DNA of 64,000 nucleotides from Candidatus Obscuribacterales bacterium. GTDB lineage: Bacteria > Cyanobacteriota > Vampirovibrionia > Obscuribacterales > Obscuribacteraceae. The notes below the pieces were generated by a model. It ran no database searches. It was not told where the DNA came from and saw nothing but the letters and a program-made list of their open reading frames with translations. Location: the NCBI GenBank assembly GCA_019745415.1, contig JAIETF010000057.1, positions 1 to 64,000 of the forward strand, in the 5' to 3' direction. Position 1 is the first letter of the stretch. Each line of letters opens with the position of its first letter. Positions 8,563-19,309 of the stretch are shown in pieces. A program made the position numbers and the translations under genes.

Positions 8563-8663
8563 TCTGAGTGTCGGGGAAAGTTTGTTTACTTCTGGTTGCC
8601 GATACTCTAGCAGAGCCTCGGTAAATTTAGCCAAAATTGAAGCAAAAGTGCTTGAATCTAAAT

Positions 8664-9206
8664 ATGGAAAAGCCACTGCTCATTCTTGATTTGGACGAAA
8701 CCTTGATAAGAGGTCAGGAAATGCCTTTGCCCGAGCCGCATGACATGTTGCTTGGCCCCTATTTTATCTATTTTCGTCCGCATGCTCGTTCTTTCTTGGC
8801 GGCAATGGGCGAGCCTTTTCGCCTCGGCTTTTGGTCTTCCGCCACATTGTCTTATGTCGGTCCTATTTGTCGGCAACTTATGAAAGGACTGCCCGAGCCG
8901 CTCTTTGTCTGGGGGAGAGAACGTTGCACCGAACGGTTTGATCACTTTAAACGTGAGACTTATTATGCAAAGGACCTGCGCCATATTGAAAAGAACGGCA
9001 TTAGTCTCTCTAGGGTATTGATTGTCGATGATGAACTGCGCAAAGTGAACCGGCATTACGGCAATGCTTTGATTATTAGACCCTTCTTGGGCGATGTCTC
9101 AGACGATGAATTGTCCAAACTCGAGAGCTTTTTGCATTCGATTTGCCGGCTTGAAGACCTGCGCAGGGTTGAAAAAGGCAATTGGGCTTCCCACCAGCCG
9201 GGCTAG
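8664..9206 (+). CDS. HAD-superfamily phosphatase, NIF/FCP1-like
   Basis: 180 residues from ATG 8664. A TTG at 8637 would add nine residues, but the beta strand EKPLLILDLDETL starting right after this ATG argues for 8664. The HAD motif DLDET (D9, D11) is followed by a second motif in GFWSSATLSYV and a DD motif in VLIVDDELRKVNRHYGN, all typical of the NLI-interacting factor/CTD-phosphatase (FCP1/SCP) branch, which dephosphorylates Ser/Thr in eukaryotes. Bacterial members are mostly uncharacterised. Length fits the catalytic domain alone. The gene is convergent with 9210-9677, with three bases between them. Confidence 0.85.
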   Translation: MEKPLLILDLDETLIRGQEMPLPEPHDMLLGPYFIYFRPHARSFLAAMGEPFRLGFWSSATLSYVGPICRQLMKGLPEPLFVWGRERCTERFDHFKRETYYAKDLRHIEKNGISLSRVLIVDDELRKVNRHYGNALIIRPFLGDVSDDELSKLESFLHSICRLEDLRRVEKGNWASHQPG

Positions 9207-9209
9207 CCT

Positions 9210-9677
9210 TTAGATTTTGACCCCGCACTTATAAACAGTGACTTCAGTATGTCCATCTCTGTAGAAATTGGTCACTTTTTCCAGGTCGCCGCTGAAGTCT
9301 TCCACTGTGGTCTTTACCAAGCCAGGGATGGGCGAAGTAGAAAGAATTGTTGTCTCTCTTGATATGAGCTTACCGTGGTTAGGTCTTTCGGTGGTGATGC
9401 TGCCGAACGAGCCGGTTACCTTTTCTATTGAACCTCCAGCTGTGGTGAGCAGGCTTACTCTTTCGCCTTTCTTGTCGGCTCTGGCAAGCCCTTGGCTGGT
9501 GAGAACGCTTTCGGCGCTCAAAATTTCGTCCATCGCCACTGTCTTTAGTTCGCTGTCGTTTAGTGAAGGCGCTGCTTGTGTCTGCATTTGACCAAAGCAG
9601 ACGAAAGCAACTGCCGCCGCTAGGCTATATGCCTTTGACATCCTGTACTTTTCACCTTTACTGGTTAACACCGACAT
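9210..9677 (-). CDS. Small exported hypothetical protein
   Basis: 155 residues. The ATG at 9677 follows a strong ribosome binding site (GGAGGAGAGG). This gives a signal peptide with a basic n-region (KGEKYRMSK), hydrophobic core AYSLAAAVAFVCFG and likely cleavage after QTQA|A. The mature part (~120 residues) is Ser/Thr rich and soluble, with a single C-terminal Cys (VYKCGVKI). No family was recognised. A second ATG at 9641 would shorten the n-region, but its Shine-Dalgarno sequence is weaker. Confidence 0.7.
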   Translation of the reverse strand: MSVLTSKGEKYRMSKAYSLAAAVAFVCFGQMQTQAAPSLNDSELKTVAMDEILSAESVLTSQGLARADKKGERVSLLTTAGGSIEKVTGSFGSITTERPNHGKLISRETTILSTSPIPGLVKTTVEDFSGDLEKVTNFYRDGHTEVTVYKCGVKI

Positions 9678-9785
9678 TTCCTCTCCTCCATTGGTTGCTC
9701 ATCTCAACAGAGCACTGACTGTATTTAGAGAGATCTGAGCAGAACTTAATCAGCTCTTTCTAGTAGAATGCCATTAGGAGGTCGT

Positions 9786-11108
9786 ATGAGTCTTGGACTT
9801 TATTTGAAGGGGCGTTTTTCAGGCAAGGGCGTTAATTCTGAGAAGGTGTCTGCGGTATTCGACCGAGCCACATTGGAAGAGTTTGAACGCTGGATCTCTA
9901 ATGTGGCCTTCGACGAATTGGAATGGTCGCAATGGACCGAAGATGATGATGGGAACCCTTGTTTGATGCTTTTGCTGCATCCTGGGGCTGAACCAATAAT
10001 GCTGTCTCCTTTATCTGAAGAAGAGCTATTAGTCGCGGCCGCCACTTCTTCTGCCGGACCGGGCTATCATATTTTTATCTGCGATCTTTTGCGAAAACTG
10101 GCTCAGTGCTTTGGTCTTGATTGGTATTCGGAAGAAGAAACAGAAGCGCTTGACGAAACCGGCTTTTTTGAAACCGGAGATAAGGAGCGGCTTTATGAAG
10201 AGTTTAATCGCTGGATGGGGGCGCTTAGCAAGAGGGTCTCTGAATTGTCTCGTGAAGGGGCGAAGTTTCACCTGGCTATGCCTTTCGACGGGCATCAGTT
10301 TGATGTCAGTGAGCCTATCTTGACCCAGCTAGGGCCTCGCGACATGCATTGGTTGCAGGCAGTTACTCGTGAACCTTCTCTTGGTCGCGATATCTTCCCT
10401 TGGTGGGAAGATGGTCACGGTGCCGAGTATCACCTTGGTAGAGCGCTTTGCTATATGTGGAACGCAATTAGATGGCGAGAGCCTCTCACCGAAAGTGAAG
10501 CTGAGTTGAACGAAACAGTCTTGCGGCACCTTGATTCGGCTTACAATCTCGATCCTGATTTAGAGTTTCCCTGGCGAGAATGGGCTCAGATTATTGCTTA
10601 TTCGGGCAGTGATTGCGAAATGTCCAGCTTTATAGAAGAGAAAGCCGACCAGAGCGACTTTCGTGAAGCTCGGCTTAGCCTGGTTGGTTACCGGCGCTAT
10701 GATGTGCGCAAAAATTTGGGCGGCGGCTGGTCGATTGCTATTCCAGGCACCTTTGTAGAAGAGCTGGAAGAAGGGCAGACCTTCCTAGCCTATGATGAAA
10801 CCCGCAATGTGCGCGTCACTTGTATGTCTGCCACTGATGCATCCGGCAAGCCGCTTGATGCCGAAGAGATATTGCGCAAGATCAAGGTCATCGATGATCC
10901 GGTTCGTTATGAACGCAATGGCATTTTCGGGCGAGCCTTCTTTGAAAAGATCACCGAGGATGACGCGGAGTTTTGGATGCTCAGAGGTGTCGCTTCGACG
11001 GAAGGCACTTTTGCTCAGGTGACCATCTGTTTTGAAGAAGAAGATGATCAGACTTGGGCTCTTTCAATTATTAGATCTCTAGACCACCGGGTGAGCCACC
11101 AAAAGTAG
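9786..11108 (+). CDS. Hypothetical acidic protein, 440 aa
   Basis: Start chosen at ATG 9786, eleven bases after AGGAGG at 9776-9781. An ATG at 9768 lacks such a site. The chain is rich in Glu, Asp and Trp, with no signal peptide or membrane segment. The middle (about residues 200-290, EYHLGRALCYMWNAIRWREPL to LDPDLEFPWREWAQII) looks helical and TPR-like. The C-terminal ~125 residues (GGWSIAIPGTFVEELEEGQ onward) look like a separate beta-rich domain. No catalytic motif or family was recognised. It is convergent with the 11113-11859 gene. Confidence 0.65.
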   Translation: MSLGLYLKGRFSGKGVNSEKVSAVFDRATLEEFERWISNVAFDELEWSQWTEDDDGNPCLMLLLHPGAEPIMLSPLSEEELLVAAATSSAGPGYHIFICDLLRKLAQCFGLDWYSEEETEALDETGFFETGDKERLYEEFNRWMGALSKRVSELSREGAKFHLAMPFDGHQFDVSEPILTQLGPRDMHWLQAVTREPSLGRDIFPWWEDGHGAEYHLGRALCYMWNAIRWREPLTESEAELNETVLRHLDSAYNLDPDLEFPWREWAQIIAYSGSDCEMSSFIEEKADQSDFREARLSLVGYRRYDVRKNLGGGWSIAIPGTFVEELEEGQTFLAYDETRNVRVTCMSATDASGKPLDAEEILRKIKVIDDPVRYERNGIFGRAFFEKITEDDAEFWMLRGVASTEGTFAQVTICFEEEDDQTWALSIIRSLDHRVSHQK

Positions 11109-11112
11109 TGGC

Positions 11113-11859
11113 TCATTCCAAGACGATTCGCCCGGAAATATGGAAATTACCGGCGACGACTCCGCCTGCCACCATTGGTATTTCTAAGATGGCGGCATCG
11201 ACGCAGACGTCGAATTGTGCGGCACCGGCCTGCACCAGGGCCCATTGAAAATAATAGTGAGTGTATGGATTCTCAAATACCTGTGTTTGCAAGACTTCAG
11301 CGCATATATAGGCGTCGGGTAGATAGGCCGGGGTGGAGGCGGCTGTGGTGCTTGAGGTCATGACACTGCCGATTGCACAAATCTTGTTGGCATACTCACG
11401 GTATTCTTCTTTGCTGTTGAAGATGCTTATATCTTTTGCTGCCGCTGTCAATTGCACTGTGGTGACACAGGGCAATTCCATAAAGTTGCAGTAGGCATAG
11501 TCGGGACATTCGAAAATGACTGTATAGTCGCCGGGCAGACCGCCTAAACCAGGTGTGTTTGAATTAGGATTGACCCAGGCGAGATAACGCCCGTCAAGGG
11601 GTCTGTTATTGTATTTGAGCCTTTGTGCCAAAAGTACTTTAGTGCGCGAGTCGCCGTCATAATGAGGACAAATTGAATAGGGGCGGTTCTCTTCGTCTAA
11701 TTTTGCCCAGAGCTGCGAGCGCGTGCCTGTCTTGAGCACCATGTAGTAACCTAGGGCGGTCCCCACGCGCTCGCCTCGCTCGGCAACGGTGCCGGCCAAT
11801 TGCTGGGCCTCTTCCGCGCTGAATATTTTGAAGCCGACGCTGGCAAGAGGAGTCGTCAT
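11113..11859 (-). CDS. Hypothetical protein, 248 aa
   Basis: ATG 11859 is preceded by GAGG ten bases upstream. An upstream in-frame TTG at 11874 is less likely. No signal peptide and no family recognised. The sequence has several aromatic/Cys patches (ICPHYDGDSRTKVLL, FECPDYAYCNFME, DVCVDAAILE), Gly-Pro loops (NPNSNTPGLGGLPGDY) and a hydrophobic beta-rich C-terminus. It could be a beta-sandwich. The seven or so Cys residues are not arranged as a clear zinc knuckle. The upstream intergenic region to corA (11860-12001) is shared with a divergent gene. Confidence 0.6.
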   Translation of the reverse strand: MTTPLASVGFKIFSAEEAQQLAGTVAERGERVGTALGYYMVLKTGTRSQLWAKLDEENRPYSICPHYDGDSRTKVLLAQRLKYNNRPLDGRYLAWVNPNSNTPGLGGLPGDYTVIFECPDYAYCNFMELPCVTTVQLTAAAKDISIFNSKEEYREYANKICAIGSVMTSSTTAASTPAYLPDAYICAEVLQTQVFENPYTHYYFQWALVQAGAAQFDVCVDAAILEIPMVAGGVVAGNFHISGRIVLE

Positions 11860-12001
11860 GATGTCAATCCTCAAGTTGTTTCCCTGTCTTGGCAGATTAC
11901 CACATTTTTCAGGGACCCCGCCAAATTTAGATTAGATCGCTATTCTGCTTGCTTCCGCCTGCCATCTTATATTAATCTTTTACTGTGCAAAGCTTTCAAG
12001 A

Positions 12002-13186
12002 GTGATCATAAACAAGCGGGTATCTTCAGTGTCTCATCGCAAGACAATACGCAAATCAATACGGACCACGATGACCATACCGTATATGGTGGCAGGCGTC
12101 GGACCCGAGTCTTTGACCTTTGATCCGGAAGCAGCGCAAACCGAAATCAGCTTGATATGTTATGACGGAGAGCGCCTCTTAGAGGAACATCGGGTCGAGA
12201 TAACCAGAGTGGTTTCTCAGCTTGAAAAATGGCCGGTCGTTTGGATTAATGTCGAGGGTTTGGCTAGCGACAAGAAAATTAAGTGGCTGGGCGATCTGTT
12301 TAAGATTCACCCACTGGCTCTTGAAGATATTGTCACGGTGCATCAAAGAGCTAAGTTTGAAACTTACGATGACTGTTGCTTTTTCATCGCCCATATGATG
12401 GAAGCCAAAGATGAGTTAAAGCAGGAGCAGGTCAGTCTCTATTTCAACAGTAAGTTTGTTATCACTTTTCAGGAAGGACCAATCGATGCCACCAAGCCGG
12501 TGCTTGAGCGCATTAGAAAAGGGCAGGGACGTATGCGCTCTGCTGGTGCCGACTATCTTGCTTATGCCATCATAGATAGTGTCATTGACTGTTATTATCC
12601 TATTTTGGAATATTTCGGTGAGAAGCTTGAGAATATGGAAGACGAAATTCTTGATGCACCGAGTAAACGCACGGTCACAAAGCTGCACTCAATCAAACGT
12701 GAATTGCTGGCTATGCGTCGCGCTCTCTTCCCGCTAAGAGAAGCTCTTAGCTCTATGCTGCGCAACAGCCCCGACTATTTCACCGCCGATACACTATTGC
12801 ATTTGCGCGATAGTCACGATCACGTCGTGCAAATTGCCGACTTTATCGATACCTATCGCGAACTTTGTTCCGATCTGATGGATGTCTATCTCTCCACCAC
12901 CTCAAATCGTCTGTCCGAGGTGATGAAAGTACTAACTGTGATCACTACTGTTTGTGCGCCGCCCACCCTTGTGGCCGGCATTTACGGCATGAACTTCAAT
13001 CCTGAGTCTTCTCCCTATAACATGCCTGAATTGAACTGGTTTTATGGTTATCCGATTGCCATAGTGCTCATGGTTTCGCTCTCAGCAGCCCTCTTTATGT
13101 TTATCTTGAAGCCCCTCAAACGTCTGGAAAGCGGGGATACTCCTAAGGCGGCTGCATCAAATACACCAACTGCTTCGCATCAGTAG
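12002..13186 (+). CDS. corA: CorA-family divalent metal (Mg2+/Co2+) channel
   Basis: About 394 residues. Two C-terminal membrane helices contain the family signature YGMNFNP between them, followed by ELNWFYGYPIAIVLMVSL. The N-terminal cytoplasmic domain and long stalk helix (FGEKLENMEDEILDAPSK to LRDSHDHVVQIADFIDTYRE) match CorA. The acidic segment after GMN reads PESSPYNMPELNW, the usual selectivity loop. The pentameric channel imports Mg2+ or related cations. The start is uncertain: GTG 12002 opens the frame, while ATG 12071 (MTIPYMVAG) would remove a basic 23-residue extension. The stop codon shares one base with the start of the next gene, suggesting translational coupling. Confidence 0.9.
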   Translation: MIINKRVSSVSHRKTIRKSIRTTMTIPYMVAGVGPESLTFDPEAAQTEISLICYDGERLLEEHRVEITRVVSQLEKWPVVWINVEGLASDKKIKWLGDLFKIHPLALEDIVTVHQRAKFETYDDCCFFIAHMMEAKDELKQEQVSLYFNSKFVITFQEGPIDATKPVLERIRKGQGRMRSAGADYLAYAIIDSVIDCYYPILEYFGEKLENMEDEILDAPSKRTVTKLHSIKRELLAMRRALFPLREALSSMLRNSPDYFTADTLLHLRDSHDHVVQIADFIDTYRELCSDLMDVYLSTTSNRLSEVMKVLTVITTVCAPPTLVAGIYGMNFNPESSPYNMPELNWFYGYPIAIVLMVSLSAALFMFILKPLKRLESGDTPKAAASNTPTASHQ

Positions 13187-13728
13187 TGACTAATCAGTTA
13201 GAAATAGATTTGCGCTTCGATGGTGCTCTTTTCGACAAGAAAAAGCAGTATCGCTATCTCTTATGGCGCAACTTCAAAGGTAGTGAGCATGAAAATTTCT
13301 TGTCGATTGTCATGCTTAATCCCTCTTTGGCTGATGCCACCGCCGATGACCCCACTATCGCCAGCTGTCGACGCCTGGCTTTGGCTAACGGCTATGATGG
13401 TTTTGTCGTGACGAATCTGTTTGCTTATATAACACCTTATCCGCCCATGCTCATGCAGGCACGAGATCCTGTCGGGAGGCTCTGGGGCAGAAAGAATGAC
13501 TTTTATTTGCAGTTTAGCCAGACAATTTCCAGGCATACTTTGCTGGCCTGGGGCAATGATGCCCTTTTTTCTCCTAAACGCATTGCCCAAGTTTTGGCAA
13601 ACATCGAGCCATCTCGTTGTTTTGTAATTGATATGACGGCAAGAGGAGCTCCCAGGCACCCTCTTTATGTTAGGTCCGGCACCAAAATAAAAAGGGCACC
13701 GGCAGACTTATTTCAAGATTACTTCTAG
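13186..13728 (+). CDS. DUF1643-family protein
   Basis: 180 residues beginning with a GTG whose G is the last base of the corA stop codon. The family signature VMLNPSLADATADDPTI followed by CRRLALANGYDGFVVTNLFA is clear. DUF1643 proteins are small, widespread and of unknown function, often on mobile or accessory loci. The rest (RHTLLAWGNDALF, C-terminal PRHPLYVRSGTKI) also fits the family. It probably shares a transcript with corA, though no functional link is known. It ends 14 bp from the convergent WD40 gene. Confidence 0.85.
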   Translation: MTNQLEIDLRFDGALFDKKKQYRYLLWRNFKGSEHENFLSIVMLNPSLADATADDPTIASCRRLALANGYDGFVVTNLFAYITPYPPMLMQARDPVGRLWGRKNDFYLQFSQTISRHTLLAWGNDALFSPKRIAQVLANIEPSRCFVIDMTARGAPRHPLYVRSGTKIKRAPADLFQDYF

Positions 13729-13742
13729 ATTCTAGCTTCGAC

Positions 13743-14972
13743 TTAGTCTGAAAGCTTCCAATAGCGCAGTGTATAGTCATTGCTGCCGGTTAAGGCTTTC
13801 TTACCGTCTTTTGTGAAAGCTAAGCTCCACATGCCGAAACTATTCATGGTGTAGCAATTTAGTTCACTGCCTTCGGTCGACCAGCGTCTAAAGGTTTTGT
13901 CTAGACTGCCGCTCACTATATTGCCGTCGTCGCTAAATGCTGCGTTCACTATCCAGTCGCCGTGTCCAACTAATTTTTTTGTTTCGGCGCCGCTTGCTAC
14001 ATCCCAAAGTCTCAATGACAAATCGCGACTGGCTGAAAGCAAGGTCTTGCCGTCGCCTTTGACATCAAGAGCGGTGATATCGCCTTTATGACCCGTTAGT
14101 TGTCGTACTTGGCTGCCGTCTTTTAGCTTCCACTGGGTAATTTGCCTGTCGCTGGCACCGGAAAACAAATAAGCGCCGTCGGGAGTGAAGGCTAGGCAGC
14201 GTATTGTTGTTGGTCTGCCGGTCAAGACCGTAACAGTTTTGCCACTGTCTACGTCCCATATATGAATCGTGCCGTCATAATCGGCTGAAGCAATCTGTTT
14301 GCCACCAGGCGCCCAAGAGACTGCCGTGATGAAATTGGCATGACCTTTCAAGGTCTTTTCGCAAGTGGCTGTTTCCAGGTTCCAGATTTTGAGAGTCTTG
14401 TCGATGCTGCCCGAGACAACTCGACTGGCATCTGGTGAAAAGGCGACACTATTAACGTTGTCTTCGTGACCGTCAAGTCTTTTTATTTCTTTGCCGGTGG
14501 TGAGATCCCAATATCTCACAGTATCATCGTCACTGCCCGAAACTGCTTTGCTGCCATCGGCGCTAAAGGCTATCGACTTGCACCAGCTAATGTGTCCGCT
14601 TAGTTTTGCCAACTCTTCGGCTTTTTGGCTGGCAGTCTCTTTGGCTTCACCGGCGATACCAGGCTCGGTGCTGGTGCTGGTCTTTTCTTTTTCCCCATCT
14701 GTTTTTGAGACTGGTTCTTTCTCGGGCTCTTTAGTCTCTTTAGTTTCTTTAGTTTCTTCGAGGTCAGCCTTACTTGCCGGCTTGCTCTCAGTCGCACCGC
14801 CACCAACTTTTTCGGCATCCAGCTTGGTTTTTTGGTCTTTGACTTCGCTAATTTCCAGACTGGTTCCCTGGGCTAAAACGGCAATAGCTGAACAGGAAAG
14901 AGCGAGACCTAGAACGAGAGAAAGCGCTAAAGTAATGGCGGGGTTCTTATTGGGGCTAGCGTTCATGGGCAT
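13743..14972 (-). CDS. Exported seven-bladed WD40 beta-propeller protein
   Basis: 409 residues. Signal peptide: ITLALSLVLGLALSCSAIAVLAQG. Residues ~45-115 are a Glu/Lys/Thr-rich linker (ETKETKETKEPEKEPVSK), probably disordered. Seven WD repeats follow, with GH and WD-type anchors at LSGHIS..YWDL, LDGHED..IWNL, LKGHAN..IWDV, LTGRPT..QWKL, LTGHKG..LWDV, LVGHGD..RWS and a terminal blade ending YWKLSD, a complete propeller. Bacterial WD40 proteins of this type are binding scaffolds. It follows pyrG by 26 bp in the same direction and may be cotranscribed. The start could be the ATG two codons later (14966). Confidence 0.85.
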   Translation of the reverse strand: MPMNASPNKNPAITLALSLVLGLALSCSAIAVLAQGTSLEISEVKDQKTKLDAEKVGGGATESKPASKADLEETKETKETKEPEKEPVSKTDGEKEKTSTSTEPGIAGEAKETASQKAEELAKLSGHISWCKSIAFSADGSKAVSGSDDDTVRYWDLTTGKEIKRLDGHEDNVNSVAFSPDASRVVSGSIDKTLKIWNLETATCEKTLKGHANFITAVSWAPGGKQIASADYDGTIHIWDVDSGKTVTVLTGRPTTIRCLAFTPDGAYLFSGASDRQITQWKLKDGSQVRQLTGHKGDITALDVKGDGKTLLSASRDLSLRLWDVASGAETKKLVGHGDWIVNAAFSDDGNIVSGSLDKTFRRWSTEGSELNCYTMNSFGMWSLAFTKDGKKALTGSNDYTLRYWKLSD

Positions 14973-14998
14973 GCTCTTTTCATTTTCTATGGTGGGGT

Positions 14999-16741
<1,743 letters not shown>

Positions 16742-16826
16742 TTAAATGCTGTGTTCCAATTTCGGGGGGTGAGAGCTACACCGTCTCGGCGCTCCCATCG
16801 ACAATTTAAATTTGCATTCATACTTT

Positions 16827-17111
16827 CTATTCCCCTATCTTCGGCACTTTGAAAAAGTTGCCGTCTTTGACCGGGGCGCAAGCCATAAGCTCTTCTCGGC
16901 TGAAAGCTCTGACCACCTCGTCGGGTCTGAGGGCATTGGCGGCACTTATGGGGTGCGACATTGGCTCCACCCCTTCGGTATCGATGCCTTTGAGCTCGTC
17001 GAAGAATTCGATAATGCGTGACAGTTCTTCCGAATGCTTGCGGCATTCTTCATCGGTTAGGCTCAGCCTGGCAAGCTTTGCCACATGTTTTACATCATCA
17101 ATAGATATCAT
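16827..17111 (-). CDS. gatC: Aspartyl/glutamyl-tRNA amidotransferase subunit C
   Basis: 94 residues, the usual size. GatC stabilises GatA-GatB in converting Glu-tRNA(Gln)/Asp-tRNA(Asn) to the amides. The signature HVAKLARLSLTDEE at the N-terminus, the helix IIEFFDELKGIDTEGVEPM and the C-terminal PVKDGNFFKVPKI are diagnostic. gatA and gatB are not in the window. It precedes pyrG on the same strand, and the divergent gene at 17213 shares its ~100-bp upstream region. Confidence 0.95.
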   Translation of the reverse strand: MISIDDVKHVAKLARLSLTDEECRKHSEELSRIIEFFDELKGIDTEGVEPMSHPISAANALRPDEVVRAFSREELMACAPVKDGNFFKVPKIGE

Positions 17112-17212
17112 TATCGAATATTCGCACTGACTTTTCTGACTTTTCGGTCGCGTTCTTAGATCTTATTTCAAAACTTCTGGTATTCTCGCAGAAAGAACCG
17201 CGGGTGTGAACA

Positions 17213-18220
17213 GTGATCTTAGACTTAGTTATCCTCGTTTTTACTCTCATATTTATTGTCTTTTGTTCTGAGCTCTTTACAAACGGTATAGAGTGGCTGG
17301 GCCAGCGTTTGCAGCTTAGCGAAGGGGTGGTCGGTTCGGTTCTGGCGGCTGTAGGAACGGCTTTACCGGAGACTCTCATTCCTGTTGTTGCTCTCATCTT
17401 TTTTGGTAAACAGCATGGCGCCGAGGTCGGTATCGGTGCCATCGCCGGCGCTCCTTTTATGCTCTCCACCCTCACTTTCGGGCTTTGCGGCATCAGCTGC
17501 CTGCTCTTTACTCGGTCCGGTCGGCGTAAGCCGGGGCTGGAAATTAAAAAGGGTGTAATCAAGAGGGATTTGCGATTTTTTATCGCGGCTTATATTTTGG
17601 CCATGGCTGCTTCTTTCCTGCCCGCTCAGGGGTATTGGCGCCCAGTTATGGCTGTCCTGCTGGTGCTAATTTATCCTTTCTATCTGTGGAAGTCTTTCGC
17701 TCATGAAGGGGAGGTCGGTGAAGAGCCTGAGAGTCTTTACCTGGATCGTATATTGAAGCTTGGTTCAAAGCGCTTGAGGCTAATCGTGCCCCAGATAGTG
17801 CTTGGCTTGTTGGGTATATCCACCGGCGCCTATTTCTTTGTCGAGACCATACAGAATCTTTCAGACGACTTTCATATTCCGCCCCTGGTGCTTTCGCTGA
17901 TTATTTGTCCGGTGGCGACAGAACTGCCCGAGAAAATAAATTCAGTACTTTGGCTGCGTTCCAATAAAGACACACTCGCCCTTGGTAATGTCAGCGGCGC
18001 TCTCGTCTTTCAAAGCTGTTTTCCTGTGGCTTTCGGGGTTGCTTTCACCGCCTGGCAATTAGATGCCGGCACCCTGCTTTCGGGTGCGGTGGCCATAACT
18101 TTTGCTTCTTTCTATTTGCTCATGCTCAAGTTTGCCAGACTAGAGCCCTGGCATCTGGCTTTAGGCTCATTAGCTTATGCCTTGACCATTGCCGCTATCA
18201 TTCATCTTGATTTGACTTAG
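17213..18220 (+). CDS. Sodium/calcium exchanger-family (CaCA) membrane protein
   Basis: 335 residues starting at GTG 17213, about ten membrane helices. The two inverted alpha-repeats expected of Ca2+/cation antiporters are visible: VGSVLAAVGTALPETLIPVV (~res 40-60) and LSLIICPVATELPEKINS (~res 230-248). Each has the conserved Pro-Glu pair that builds the ion site. Between them is a charged loop (AHEGEVGEEPESLYLDR). Substrate could be Ca2+ or another cation; the sequence does not decide. The coding region overlaps the convergent AI-2E gene by 23 bp at the 3' end. Confidence 0.85.
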   Translation: MILDLVILVFTLIFIVFCSELFTNGIEWLGQRLQLSEGVVGSVLAAVGTALPETLIPVVALIFFGKQHGAEVGIGAIAGAPFMLSTLTFGLCGISCLLFTRSGRRKPGLEIKKGVIKRDLRFFIAAYILAMAASFLPAQGYWRPVMAVLLVLIYPFYLWKSFAHEGEVGEEPESLYLDRILKLGSKRLRLIVPQIVLGLLGISTGAYFFVETIQNLSDDFHIPPLVLSLIICPVATELPEKINSVLWLRSNKDTLALGNVSGALVFQSCFPVAFGVAFTAWQLDAGTLLSGAVAITFASFYLLMLKFARLEPWHLALGSLAYALTIAAIIHLDLT

Positions 18221-19259
18221 CCTGTTCTGGCTTAGTGTGTTCTGATTTAGGCTTTATGTAAGCCATATAGCCTTCTTTACCGGGTGGCGGATAGTAGAAG
18301 TCCAGAACTTCTTTGATTGTCGCTGCTACCGGTATAGCAATGAGCATACCGAGGGCACCGGCCATGACTTCGCCGCACAAAACGGCAAATATAATGGCAA
18401 GCGGATGCAATTCTACGGCATGCCCGATAAAGCGCGGTACCACCAAATAGTCTTCAACCAAACGGGCCACCCAGTAACCCAAAATGATGAAAATGGCTAC
18501 GTTTACGCCCTGTTGCGACACCCCCACTATAGTGGCGATAGTGATGGCAAAAAATGGACCGAGCACCGGGATGATTTCAAGAAAGCCGCTCAGTATGGCA
18601 ATCGGTAAGGCATACTTGATATTGAGCCAGAAATGCAGAATACCGTAGGCAACGCCGGACATAAGTAGAACCAGAAAGAGCTGGCCTCTGACATATTTGC
18701 TCAGCATCACATTCACTTGTGATGAGAGCTTCTTCACCGCCTCATGTTGTTCTTCCGGTAAGAAGCGCAAGCAGAACTGTCCTACCGAGCGGCTGTCGAT
18801 TAGTAGATAGATAGATGAAACGACACAGACCAAGACAGACAAGAGACTTTTAGACAATAGTCCGCCCAGATGCACAATCTCTTCCGGTGAACCGATATTT
18901 TGTTCTAGGCTTGCCGTCAGTTCTTCGGCTGTTTTTTCAACATCGAGCTGCCACTGGAAGCTATCTGAAATTTGCTTGATTAGGCTTGTGATTATATCTT
19001 TGCGCTGGGCGGCAAGCGCCGAGAACTGTTCCAGAATCGAGCCGCCGAACCAGGCGCTGGCGCCAATTATAAGAGCCAGTGCTCCGATATAGATGATTGC
19101 CACTGCCAGACCGGGTCTTATCTTGAAAGTGCTGCTTACCTGGTTGACCAGGGGCAAGAGCAAATAAGCGATGATCCCGCCCACGATAAAGGGCGGGAAT
19201 ACCTCGCGAATTAGATAGAGAAACCAGAATATAAGTAGGACAAAGAGCCACTTGAACAT
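18198..19259 (-). CDS. AI-2E family (UPF0118) transporter
   Basis: 353 residues. N-terminal helix pair MFKWLFVLLIFWFLYLI with the conserved PPFIVGGIIAYLLLPLV, a soluble region (~res 75-130), then the conserved C-terminal membrane block ISGFLEIIPVLGPF-like (here LSGFLEIIPVLGPFFAITIA) and VVPRFIGHAVELHPLAIIFAVLCG, all hallmarks of PF01594. Members include autoinducer-2 exporter TqsA and Na+/H+ antiporters, so the substrate is undetermined. It ends in a short Lys/Glu/Gln tail. Confidence 0.9.
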   Translation of the reverse strand: MFKWLFVLLIFWFLYLIREVFPPFIVGGIIAYLLLPLVNQVSSTFKIRPGLAVAIIYIGALALIIGASAWFGGSILEQFSALAAQRKDIITSLIKQISDSFQWQLDVEKTAEELTASLEQNIGSPEEIVHLGGLLSKSLLSVLVCVVSSIYLLIDSRSVGQFCLRFLPEEQHEAVKKLSSQVNVMLSKYVRGQLFLVLLMSGVAYGILHFWLNIKYALPIAILSGFLEIIPVLGPFFAITIATIVGVSQQGVNVAIFIILGYWVARLVEDYLVVPRFIGHAVELHPLAIIFAVLCGEVMAGALGMLIAIPVAATIKEVLDFYYPPPGKEGYMAYIKPKSEHTKPEQAKSNQDE

Positions 19260-19309
19260 GGTTTTTGTTTAGCCTTTCTTAGTGACAAGCTTATGGTTAG
19301 CGATTCTTT

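Noticed and set aside
8562-8676. Longer start for the transglutaminase-like gene
   Set aside because: The extension lacks a signal-peptide shape and overlaps the divergent HAD gene's upstream region.
17098-17562. Minus-strand open frame over the start of the CaCA gene
   Set aside because: It is a shadow of the membrane protein in another frame, with basic low-quality composition.
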